From Floricoccus tropicus (lineage in GTDB: Bacteria; Bacillota; Bacilli; Lactobacillales; Streptococcaceae): a stretch of DNA of 43,460 nt. How positions within the stretch are numbered: position 1 is the first letter of the stretch; each line of letters begins with the position of its first letter. Made by a program: the position numbers and the translations under genes. Where the stretch lies: assembly GCF_001832905.1 (NCBI RefSeq), contig NZ_MKIR01000006.1, positions 1 to 43,460 on the forward strand, read 5' to 3'. Positions 18,835 through 25,506 of this stretch are shown piece by piece. The notes below the pieces were generated by a model. It searched no databases. It was not told the DNA's origin and saw nothing but the letters and a program-made list of their open reading frames with translations.

Positions 18835-19340
18835 CTATTTTCTTTTTTTATTATTCGTTTAGCGATTTTAGGTGCAAAATATGCTATAAAAGCAATGCCA
18901 ATTCCGTAAATGATTGTTGATTGTATGGTGTATATAACTGAAATCATAAATGTTATAAGAAGATATATAAATATTTGAAGAAGGATTCCTTTAAAGTCAG
19001 CATTTATATTAAAGGGTGCAGGGTTTTTTATACCAAGAAATTGAGTTTTTATTATTATATAGTAAATTAGAATAGCAAAAATATATATAATCAATCTTTG
19101 CTTAAATTTAAATTCTCCAATCCAAGTAAGACTGTAATTTTCTAATTTTTCAACCTTTAAAATTATAGGGACCAACGCAATACTCGCAATAAAAAAAGGA
19201 GTAGTCATGTCGATTTGATTTTTGTACAAAACTGTTGCAATTGACATGATCAGACTTGTCACAGAGATAATTAGCGCAGAATGATATCCTGCGAGGGAAT
19301 CAAATTCTATCTTTTTCTTATTTTGTATTTGTTCTGCCAT
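18822..19340 (-). CDS. Hypothetical membrane protein
   Basis: A 172-residue protein I do not recognise. It has a short charged N-terminus, then four or five hydrophobic helices (about 20-40, 48-65, 83-105, 117-158, the last possibly a helical pair) and a basic C-terminus PKIAKRIIKKENRDSE. No catalytic motif is visible. AAGGAA precedes the ATG and a consensus promoter lies at 19369-19397, so it is a single-gene transcript with its own terminator. Confidence 0.7.
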   Translation of the reverse strand: MAEQIQNKKKIEFDSLAGYHSALIISVTSLIMSIATVLYKNQIDMTTPFFIASIALVPIILKVEKLENYSLTWIGEFKFKQRLIIYIFAILIYYIIIKTQFLGIKNPAPFNINADFKGILLQIFIYLLITFMISVIYTIQSTIIYGIGIAFIAYFAPKIAKRIIKKENRDSE

Positions 19341-19368
19341 AATAATTCCTTTATTAATTTATTAACTA

Positions 19369-19397
19369 ATATTATGAAAAAATGGTTATATTGTCAA
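19369..19397 (-). promoter_or_regulatory. Promoter of the minus-strand membrane protein gene
   Basis: On the minus strand TTGACA (19397-19392), 17 bp, TAATAT (19374-19369). It lies left of the structured element at 19417-19556, so that element is not the gene's leader. Confidence 0.65.
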
Positions 19398-19416
19398 TTT
19401 TAGTTTTAAACATACT

Positions 19417-19556
19417 AAAAGTCGTAACCACGATTGGTCACGACAGTATGATAGTAGTCTCTAACGAATATAATTTTTTTGTCTCTTTTTTTTCCCTAAT
19501 GCTAGCCATCAAATATAAATTTATGGCTCCCCGCCCGTGAGCTATAAATTAGAGAC
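19417..19556 (-). ncRNA. Candidate minus-strand small RNA (unrecognised)
   Basis: The 353-bp gap 19341-19693 holds no gene but has strong secondary structure. Read on the minus strand, a promoter at 19590-19563 would start a transcript near 19556 with GUCUCUAA. A 12-bp hairpin (19550-19539 with 19529-19518, one G-U) follows, carrying the G-rich loop ACGGGCGGG. The 5' GUCUCUAA can pair with UUAGAGAC at 19464-19457. The RNA would end at a hairpin 19444-19421 (GTCGT/ACGAC plus TGGT/ACCA around one mismatch) followed by UUUU. The predicted length is about 140 nt. I cannot match it to a known RNA family; expression is inferred. Confidence 0.42.
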
Positions 19557-19562
19557 GCTAGG

Positions 19563-19590
19563 ACTATACTAGTATATGATAATATATCAA
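19563..19590 (-). promoter_or_regulatory. Candidate promoter of the small RNA
   Basis: On the minus strand TTGATA (19590-19585), 16 bp, TATAGT (19568-19563). Confidence 0.42.
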
Positions 19591-19693
19591 GTATAGCAAG
19601 ACAATTATTGTTGATTATTTAGCTATAAAAAATTTTAATGGTTAACTTTCTAGTAAATATGCTATATTTATTTTATGTGTTTGGAGGAGTACA

Positions 19694-20452
19694 ATGAATA
19701 AAAAAGATACACTTGCAGTCAACACAGGTTTGATTGCTGGGAGGATTCTTATTGAAGGAGGTTCTGAAATGGAGCGAATCAATAAGACAATAAAAGAAAT
19801 TGTAAATAAGGCATCTGATAAAGATAGTCAGGTCTTTACCAGTTTAACTGCTATCATGGTTGGTGTTCAAGACTCATCAACAATGATGTTTGAACAAGTC
19901 GAAGGACGTGGTATTAACTTAGAAAAAATATATCAGGTTGATATTTTAGTCAAGCAGTATATAAATGATGAATTATCCTTAGAAGAGCTATATGTAAAGC
20001 TTAAATATCTTGAGAAAAATATCATTGATTTTTCATTTTTAACTAAAGTTGCAGCCGCAGCTGTTGAGAGTGCCTTTTTAATGGTTATTTTCACCCAATC
20101 TTTGGCATATAATGATATGTTATGGACTGGAGTTGTTGGAGCTATTGGATATGCACTTGCTACATATCTTTTGAAGTACACAAAAATTCCTTTTATCCGA
20201 GAATTTCTAGGATCGTTGGCCCTTGGAGCCGCAGCATTGTTTGGTGTTCGGATGGGGTTTGCTGACAACATCAACTATGTAATAATTGGAGCAGTTATGC
20301 CAATAGTTCCAGGAGTTGCCATAACAAATTCAATTCGTGATTTGATTGAAGGTAATTTGGTTTCAGGCATAGAACGTGGTTTTGAAGCTACTTTGACGAT
20401 ATTTGCTATTGTTTCTGCTTTAGCGCTTGTTCTGCAGTATGTTACATTTTAA
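19694..20452 (+). CDS. Threonine/serine exporter, YjjP-like subunit
   Basis: A 252-residue protein of the ThrE N-terminal family. A soluble amphipathic N-terminal half (to about 115) is followed by about five membrane helices. The pattern GLIAGRILIEGGSEMERINKTI at the start is typical. With the next gene it forms a two-subunit equivalent of ThrE, exporting threonine and serine. GGAGGAG lies 5 bases before the ATG. An extended -10 TGC-TATATT (19660-19668) is the likely promoter. Nine bases separate it from the partner gene. Confidence 0.87.
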   Translation: MNKKDTLAVNTGLIAGRILIEGGSEMERINKTIKEIVNKASDKDSQVFTSLTAIMVGVQDSSTMMFEQVEGRGINLEKIYQVDILVKQYINDELSLEELYVKLKYLEKNIIDFSFLTKVAAAAVESAFLMVIFTQSLAYNDMLWTGVVGAIGYALATYLLKYTKIPFIREFLGSLALGAAALFGVRMGFADNINYVIIGAVMPIVPGVAITNSIRDLIEGNLVSGIERGFEATLTIFAIVSALALVLQYVTF

Positions 20453-20461
20453 GGAGATGTT

Positions 20462-20938
20462 ATGAATTTAGAAATGATAATTGTTCAAATAGTTTTTTCT
20501 TATGTAGGAACGTTTGCTGCGGCATTTGTTCTTAATGTTCCGCGAAAAATGCTTAATTTGACTGCCATCACGGGACTTATTGGCTGGACTTCTTATTGGT
20601 TTGTTAAACAGATTTTTGCTAATGGTATATTGGCAAATTTCACGGGAGGTTTAGTTGTAGGAATAATGGGATTAATCTTGTCGAGAAAGAAAAATGTTTC
20701 TTCTGTTATTTTTACAATTCCAGCATTGATTCCATTAGTACCAGGTGCGACAGCTTATCAAGCTTTAATGTACCAAATATCAGGTCAGACTATTAATGCC
20801 ATTGATAAGTTGTTTGTGGTTACTATGTATGCTGGCGCAATTGCTCTTGGTTATATACTTTCACAATTTGTCACAGAGCAATATATAAGATTAACAGATG
20901 ATGTGAAAACGACTGTCACAAAAAGATTTAAAAGGTAA
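20462..20938 (+). CDS. Threonine/serine exporter, YjjB-like subunit
   Basis: A 158-residue membrane protein of the ThrE C-terminal (YjjB) family with about five helices. The PALIPLVPGATAYQALMY block is the family signature, mirrored by MPIVPGVAITNSIRDL in the partner, which indicates that the two halves arose by duplication. AAGGAG overlaps the end of the preceding gene. A bidirectional terminator follows. Confidence 0.87.
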   Translation: MNLEMIIVQIVFSYVGTFAAAFVLNVPRKMLNLTAITGLIGWTSYWFVKQIFANGILANFTGGLVVGIMGLILSRKKNVSSVIFTIPALIPLVPGATAYQALMYQISGQTINAIDKLFVVTMYAGAIALGYILSQFVTEQYIRLTDDVKTTVTKRFKR

Positions 20939-20963
20939 TATGAAAAATATTTTGAGCATAATA

Positions 20964-20996
20964 AAGGTACTAGAAAATATCTAGTACCTTATTTGT
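20964..20996. terminator. Bidirectional terminator
   Basis: 10-bp perfect stem AAGGTACTAG / CTAGTACCTT with a 7-nt loop. It lies between the exporter and a convergent small gene whose stop codon overlaps the right arm. Confidence 0.75.
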
Positions 20997-21222
20997 ATTC
21001 TTTATAAACTTTAATAGCGAAGTAGAGAGAGCCGAAGGAAAGTACTGCAAATAGAATTGTTGGGATTATTCCCATGATAATGAAAATAATTGAATGTTCA
21101 TATATAACCTCATATTCTTGATTACATATTATATTGTAAAGATTATTAATTAGACCCACGAAAAACCAGATAAAAGATATGATGCTTATTACATATAAAG
21201 CAATTTTTTGTCGTTTAATCAT
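20989..21222 (-). CDS. Hypothetical small membrane protein
   Basis: A 77-residue protein with two clear hydrophobic helices (about 8-30 and 43-70) separated by an acidic loop NQEYEVIYEH, and a charged tail KVYKEYK. No family is recognised. It is a single minus-strand gene between the exporter and rpiA; AGGTAA precedes the ATG. Base use matches the neighbourhood. Confidence 0.6.
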   Translation of the reverse strand: MIKRQKIALYVISIISFIWFFVGLINNLYNIICNQEYEVIYEHSIIFIIMGIIPTILFAVLSFGSLYFAIKVYKEYK

Positions 21223-21342
21223 AATTTACCTACTTTCAAATTTTAGAACTGAATTTTCTGACTATTCATTTTTTTTAAAATTATATCATAATCTTTTTAA
21301 AAACAATAATAATTATAAAAAAAACATCCCAATTTTTTTAAT

Positions 21343-21353
21343 TGTGCTAAAAT
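21343..21353 (+). promoter_or_regulatory. Extended -10 promoter of rpiA
   Basis: TG-TGC-TAAAAT with the extended TGN element. The -10 ends 6 bases before the ATG, so the predicted start of transcription is at, or within a base of, the first base of the start codon. Confidence 0.65.
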
Positions 21354-21359
21354 AAAAAT

Positions 21360-22031
21360 ATGGAAAACTTAAAAAAACAAGTAGGTATTGAAGCTGCAAA
21401 GTTCGTTAAAGATGGAATGATTGTTGGACTAGGAACTGGGAGTACAGCAAAGTATTTTGTAGAAGAAATTGGTCGTCGTGTCGCTGAAGAAGGTTTGAAT
21501 ATTGTAGGAGTTACAACTTCAAATGTTACATTCGATTTAGCTCAAAGTTTGAATATTCCTCTTAAATCAATTGATGAAGTTGAATATGTAGATTTGACTG
21601 TTGATGGTGCTGATGAAGTTGATCCTAAGTATAATGGTATCAAGGGTGGTGGAGCAGCCCTATTAATGGAGAAAATTGTTGCCACATATTCTAATGATTG
21701 TATTTGGATTGTGGATGGAAGTAAGATTGTAGAAACATTGGGGAAATTCCCACTTCCTGTTGAGGTTGTACCTTATGGTGCACGCCGCTTATTGGCAAAA
21801 TTTGAGGATAAAGGTTACAATCCAAAGATGCGTCTTAGTGGTGATGATTACCTAGTCACTGATATGGGACATTATATTATTGACCTTCATCTTGAAAAAA
21901 TTGAAGACTCGTACGCTTTAGCAGATGAACTTGATAATACTGTTGGAGTTGTGGAGCATGGATTATTTAATGATATGATTTCAAAAGTAATTGTTGCGCG
22001 TGAGACAGGTGTCGAAATTCTCGAAAAATAA
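21360..22031 (+). CDS. rpiA: Ribose-5-phosphate isomerase A
   Basis: A 223-residue enzyme interconverting ribose-5-phosphate and ribulose-5-phosphate. Family blocks are [16 protein letters not shown] (about 22-37), VDGADEVD and [12 protein letters not shown]; the length is standard. Start: no ribosome site precedes the ATG, an in-frame TAA lies four codons upstream, and no later Met fits the family N-terminus. With the -10 placed at 21348-21353, the message should be leaderless. In many streptococci rpiA sits directly before deoB; here they are 7 kb apart. Confidence 0.95.
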   Translation: MENLKKQVGIEAAKFVKDGMIVGLGTGSTAKYFVEEIGRRVAEEGLNIVGVTTSNVTFDLAQSLNIPLKSIDEVEYVDLTVDGADEVDPKYNGIKGGGAALLMEKIVATYSNDCIWIVDGSKIVETLGKFPLPVEVVPYGARRLLAKFEDKGYNPKMRLSGDDYLVTDMGHYIIDLHLEKIEDSYALADELDNTVGVVEHGLFNDMISKVIVARETGVEILEK

Positions 22032-22041
22032 TATTTAGATT

Positions 22042-22073
22042 AATGGATATTCAAGTTGAATTTCCATTTTTTT
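22042..22073 (+). terminator. Terminator of rpiA
   Basis: 13-bp stem AATGGATATTCAA / TTGAATTTCCATT with one T-T mismatch, followed by a T-run. Confidence 0.88.
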
Positions 22074-22121
22074 ATGAAATTTTTAAAATTTATTTTCCTT
22101 TTTAAGAACACTAATAGTACA

Positions 22122-22135
22122 TGGAAGCCTTTACA
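22122..22135 (+). promoter_or_regulatory. Candidate cre site before the FNT channel gene
   Basis: TGGAAGCCTTTACA fits the cre consensus at 12 of 14 positions when read on either strand. TTTACA (22130-22135) could also act as a -35, with TATCTT at 22154-22159. Confidence 0.45.
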
Positions 22136-22195
22136 AAAATATATATTATATGGTATCTTTAATAAGATATAACAAATTGAAAGGTTTTTTTATTT

Positions 22196-22948
22196 ATGAA
22201 GTCCCCTGAAGAAATTTTAGAGTATGCCTCGGATCTGTCCGTTGCAAAAGTTAAAAAACCCCTTCTTTCAAAACTGATCTTAGCTTTTATTGGTGGTGCA
22301 ATGGTATCAATGGGCTATATGACTTATTTGAGAGTTGCGGCAGCTATTCCTGGAGGAGCAGGTGTGCTCGCAGGTGCAGCGCTATTTCCTACTGGTCTTG
22401 TAGCAATAATGCTTGGAGGAGCAGAGCTTGCAACTAGTAATATGATGGTAGTTGGCCTTGGTTATTTACGCAAAAGAGTGACATTGAAAGATGTTCTTCT
22501 AAACTGGTTGACTGTAACTTCAATGAATATTGTGGGAGCAATTTTTGTTGCGGGTGTTCTTGGAATTGGAGCACAAGTCTTGACTGGTAAGCCTTATCTT
22601 GATTTTGCAATAAATGTTGCTCATCATAAGATTGATGTAGCATTTCTGACAGCTTTTCTATCTGGTATTGGATGTAACTGGCTTGTTGGTATGGCCGCTT
22701 GGGTGGCCTATGGTGCAAAAGATGCAGCTGGGAAAATACTAGCTATTTGGTTTATCATTACAATTTTTGTTGTTTTAGGATTCCAGCATAGTGTGGCTAA
22801 TTCATTTGTAATTCCATTTGCAATCTTTGAAGGAGCTGCCACTTGGGGACAATTTGTTGGAAACTTTATTCCAGTGTTCCTTGGAAATGTTGTTGGTGGT
22901 GTAGGTTTAGTATCACTTCTATTCAGCGTTGCATATAAAAAACATTAA
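22196..22948 (+). CDS. Formate/nitrite transporter family channel
   Basis: A 250-residue FNT-family pentameric channel with six membrane helices. The family segment GAELATSNMMVV and the helix-break GIGCNWLVGMAAW block around 160 are clear, and the VANSFVIPFAIFEGA end holds the second pore region. It probably exports formate produced by mixed-acid fermentation; nitrite is less likely in this group. The ribosome site AAAGG is 12 bases from the ATG, unusually far. A candidate cre suggests carbon control. A strong terminator follows. Confidence 0.9.
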   Translation: MKSPEEILEYASDLSVAKVKKPLLSKLILAFIGGAMVSMGYMTYLRVAAAIPGGAGVLAGAALFPTGLVAIMLGGAELATSNMMVVGLGYLRKRVTLKDVLLNWLTVTSMNIVGAIFVAGVLGIGAQVLTGKPYLDFAINVAHHKIDVAFLTAFLSGIGCNWLVGMAAWVAYGAKDAAGKILAIWFIITIFVVLGFQHSVANSFVIPFAIFEGAATWGQFVGNFIPVFLGNVVGGVGLVSLLFSVAYKKH

Positions 22949-22954
22949 TAAGTG

Positions 22955-22991
22955 ACTCTTTCTACTATTAATAGTAGAGAGAGTTTTTTTA
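22955..22991 (+). terminator. Terminator of the FNT channel gene
   Basis: 14-bp stem ACTCTTTCTACTAT / ATAGTAGAGAGAGT with one wobble pair, followed by a T-run. Confidence 0.93.
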
Positions 22992-23000
22992 TTTTATAAA

Positions 23001-23037
23001 CCATTAAAATAAAAAAAGATGAATGAGTTCATCTTTT
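23001..23037 (-). terminator. Terminator of the minus-strand NUDIX gene
   Basis: 10-bp perfect stem AAAAGATGAA / TTCATCTTTT with a 4-nt loop; on the minus strand it runs into a T-run. Confidence 0.85.
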
Positions 23038-23059
23038 CTAGAGAGTTATATGTATTCTG

Positions 23060-23506
23060 TCATTTTCCTTTGCCCTTAAGCCACTCCTCAATTCCCCATT
23101 TATGACTTCCGCGTTTTAATTTTTTTATCGCTTCGTCAACTGGGAACCAAAAGATATTGTTGAAATCTTCTAATGGAGCACTTATTATTTCAAAGTTTGA
23201 AATATCATATATGTAGGCTGGGTTGTAATAGTAGGTATCTCTATGACTTGAATAGAAGTATTCGTCTGCCTGGCCTAAAAAATTTCCTAAATCAGCTTTT
23301 CCTCCCAGTTCCTCATGTAACTCGCGCAGAAGGGCTTCTTTATGATCTTCACCTTCTTCAATTTCACCACCGGGTAAAAAGAAAGCTCCATTTGGTGCTT
23401 GAACAAGACAAATTTCTTGGTCATTATTTTTTGCTACAACTGCATATACTCCAAGACGTGTTTGATAATCCTTGTCAGATAATTTTTTACCGTAAGTTGG
23501 ATTCAT
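23060..23506 (-). CDS. NUDIX hydrolase
   Basis: A 148-residue protein with the Nudix box G47-x5-E53-x7-R61-E62-L-H-E65-E66-L-G68. Its QTRLGVYAVVAKNNDQEICLV start and FLPGGEIEEGE loop resemble phosphatase-type NUDIX proteins widespread in lactic acid bacteria; the substrate is unknown. The start at MNPTYGKK was chosen because AGGAG lies 6 bases upstream on the minus strand; the frame extends 18 codons further without one. It is a single gene with its own terminator. Confidence 0.85.
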   Translation of the reverse strand: MNPTYGKKLSDKDYQTRLGVYAVVAKNNDQEICLVQAPNGAFFLPGGEIEEGEDHKEALLRELHEELGGKADLGNFLGQADEYFYSSHRDTYYYNPAYIYDISNFEIISAPLEDFNNIFWFPVDEAIKKLKRGSHKWGIEEWLKGKGK

Positions 23507-23566
23507 AATTTTCTCCTGTGCTATTTTATACTCTGATATTTTATAATACCATTTTACCAAAAAACT

Positions 23567-23595
23567 CTGACAAATACCCTTATTTTTGTTAAAAT
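23567..23595 (+). promoter_or_regulatory. Promoter of mreCD
   Basis: CTGACA (23567-23572), 17 bp, TAAAAT (23590-23595). Confidence 0.7.
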
Positions 23596-23625
23596 AAATG
23601 CACAGATTTGAAAGAGTGGATGAGA

Positions 23626-24507
23626 ATGAAAAAATTAAATGTAAGTAAGCTAATAACTATATCACTGCTAATAATTATTCTTGCCATGGGTTCAATAATT
23701 ATATCGGCTAAAAACTTTAAAAACGGTGAAAGCCCAAGTAAAATGACTCAAGTTATTAACGATTCAACAGGTGGAATAGATAAATTATTGTCAAGTCCTG
23801 GGAATTATTTTAGAGATAAATATACCCGTATACAATCTTTTTTAAATACTTATGAAGAAAATAAGAATTTAAAGAAAGAATTATATCAATTAAGTGAGAG
23901 AGCAACAAATTCTGAGGGGCTTCAAGCAGAAAATAAATCTTTAAGGGAGGCCTTGAATCTTGAAAATTCTCTTGTTGGATACAAAAAGATAACTGCAAAT
24001 GTTATTAATAGAAATCCGTCTTCGTGGGATGATATTATAATTATAGATGCTGGAAATAATGATGGAGTCAAATTGAATATGATTGTAATGGCCAATAAAG
24101 GTGTAGTTGGTCGTGTGAGTCAGGTTAACAATAAAACTTCAAAAATTTCTCTTTTGACTGGTCAACATGGGTTAGATAATAAGATTCCGGTTAGAATTGG
24201 AAATAGTGATTCTCCATCATATGGTTTACTTTCTTCATATGACTATGACAAAAATGCTTTTCTAGTAAGTCAAATTACAAGTAAAAACGCAATTAAGAAT
24301 GGTGATTTAGTCGTAACAAGTGGACTGGGTGGAGATTCACCTCAAGATCTACCAGTGGGTAAAGTTATAGAAAAGAAAAATAGTTCCGAGAGTAGTTTTG
24401 AAGAATTATATGTAGAGGCAACTGGCAGCTTTTATGATTTGAGAACGGTAACTTTAGTTGATAGAATAGATGGTAGTCATAAAGAAGAGGAGAACATTAA
24501 TGAGTAA
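23626..24507 (+). CDS. mreC: Rod-shape/elongation protein MreC
   Basis: A 293-residue bitopic protein of the peripheral wall-synthesis complex. One membrane helix (about 9-28), a coiled coil (about 65-110, rich in EEN/KKEL/QAENKSL), then the two-barrel periplasmic-type domain with NPSSWDDIIIIDAGNNDGV, SKISLLT and TSGLGGDSPQDLPVGKV. ATG 23626 (MKKLNVSKLI) fits the family start; in-frame TTG 23608 and ATG 23620 are alternatives, and the ribosome site is weak for all. Its end overlaps mreD by 8 bp. Confidence 0.9.
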   Translation: MKKLNVSKLITISLLIIILAMGSIIISAKNFKNGESPSKMTQVINDSTGGIDKLLSSPGNYFRDKYTRIQSFLNTYEENKNLKKELYQLSERATNSEGLQAENKSLREALNLENSLVGYKKITANVINRNPSSWDDIIIIDAGNNDGVKLNMIVMANKGVVGRVSQVNNKTSKISLLTGQHGLDNKIPVRIGNSDSPSYGLLSSYDYDKNAFLVSQITSKNAIKNGDLVVTSGLGGDSPQDLPVGKVIEKKNSSESSFEELYVEATGSFYDLRTVTLVDRIDGSHKEEENINE

Positions 24508-25015
24508 AATAAGATGGTCTCCTATAATTGAATTTTTTATTTTATTTGTAACTATACTTTTTGATGGTCAATTTTCTAACTTTATCTTTACTATATCTAA
24601 AGGAAAGTTTTATGCCACTTCTAACATTTTTCTAATATTTTTAATTTATGTAATTTTGAAAAATAGCTATTTATACAATGTAGTTACGAGTTTAATACTA
24701 GGATTTGTATATGATAGTTATTTTACAGGGATAATAGGGATAGCAACTTTAATTTATCCTTTAATAGCGCTTTTTATCTACCATATTCGTCCGATAGTTC
24801 ATACTAACCGACTTACTCGTTTTTTTACTTTAATAATTATAATTACAATTTTTGAAGTTATGAAAGTTGTAATTATTCAAATAACAGGTTTAGGGGATGT
24901 TCAATTTCTTTCATTTATAAGTAAGACATTAGCTCCTACACTATTATTAAACATTATTATATGGGTTTTATTGCAAATACCTTTAGAAAGAATATTTATT
25001 GAAAGAAAATATTAG
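24500..25015 (+). CDS. mreD: Rod-shape/elongation protein MreD
   Basis: A 171-residue integral membrane protein with about five helices, the partner of MreC. Recognisable features are the small size, the hydrophobic pattern and the SLILGFVYDSYFTGIIGI segment that matches the MreD family. AGAGGAG precedes the ATG at 24500, which lies inside the end of mreC, so the pair is translationally coupled. A terminator hairpin overlaps its last codons. pcsB follows, as in streptococci. Confidence 0.88.
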   Translation: MSKIRWSPIIEFFILFVTILFDGQFSNFIFTISKGKFYATSNIFLIFLIYVILKNSYLYNVVTSLILGFVYDSYFTGIIGIATLIYPLIALFIYHIRPIVHTNRLTRFFTLIIIITIFEVMKVVIIQITGLGDVQFLSFISKTLAPTLLLNIIIWVLLQIPLERIFIERKY

Positions 25016-25032
25016 TTTTCTTTCTTTTTTTT
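25001..25032 (+). terminator. Terminator of mreCD
   Basis: 9-bp perfect stem GAAAGAAAA / TTTTCTTTC followed by eight T; the left arm is within mreD. Confidence 0.85.
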
Positions 25033-25422
25033 GAAAAAATATAATGTTAAGTTGATGAATTCAGTTCTTCGCGCCAGGCTATAATAAAATTAGAAATAAT
25101 TTGTAGGTTGACTGTGTTTATCTCTACAATATTTTTTATGAATTTGATGGTTTGAAAATTCTTATATGATTGTCTATAGATATAATAAATATACTTTCAT
25201 TTTACACATATAGTATGAAATTTTTTTCATTATGCGCAAGAAATTATGAATTATCATAAAAATTTTTGAATTAAATTATTTATCATATACAATTTATAGA
25301 GTACAAAAGAAAATAATGAAATATTTAAAATTGTGCTAAAATCAAGGACAACTATAGATAATAGAACTAAATTAAGAAATATTTTGAAAATTAAGTAACT
25401 TAAATTACAAAATGAAACTTTA
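25033..25422 (+). other. Long AT-rich gap upstream of pcsB, no gene seen
   Basis: The 491-bp gap between mreD and pcsB has no open frame of note. It contains an extended -10 TTGTGCTAAAAT (25331-25342), identical to the rpiA promoter core, which would give a 160-nt leader for pcsB. A weak 6-bp stem TTGTAG / CTACAA with a 17-nt loop before T-rich sequence (25101-25137) and an isolated TATAAT (25080-25085) are also present. The rest shows no pattern I can support. Confidence 0.4.
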
Positions 25423-25439
25423 TGTAACGATATCGTAAC
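25423..25439 (+). promoter_or_regulatory. WalR/VicR-type box before pcsB
   Basis: TGTAAC-GATAT-CGTAAC is a direct repeat matching the WalR motif TGTWAH-N5-TGTWAH with one mismatch. It lies 22 bp before a -10 TATACT (25462-25467), in the -35 zone, where WalR activates. PcsB is the key WalRK (VicRK) target in streptococci. Confidence 0.75.
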
Positions 25440-25506
25440 ATATATTTTCTTTTAATTTTTGTATACTTTACTGGTAGGTTAATAAAGGGAGGAAATCCAT
25501 TAATAT

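Noticed and set aside
19457-19500. Plus-strand intrinsic terminator suggested by two long T-runs
   Set aside because: No hairpin immediately precedes either T-run on the plus strand.
25033-25330. Small RNA upstream of pcsB
   Set aside because: Only an isolated TATAAT without a -35 and a weak 6-bp hairpin with a 17-nt loop; not enough to call a gene.
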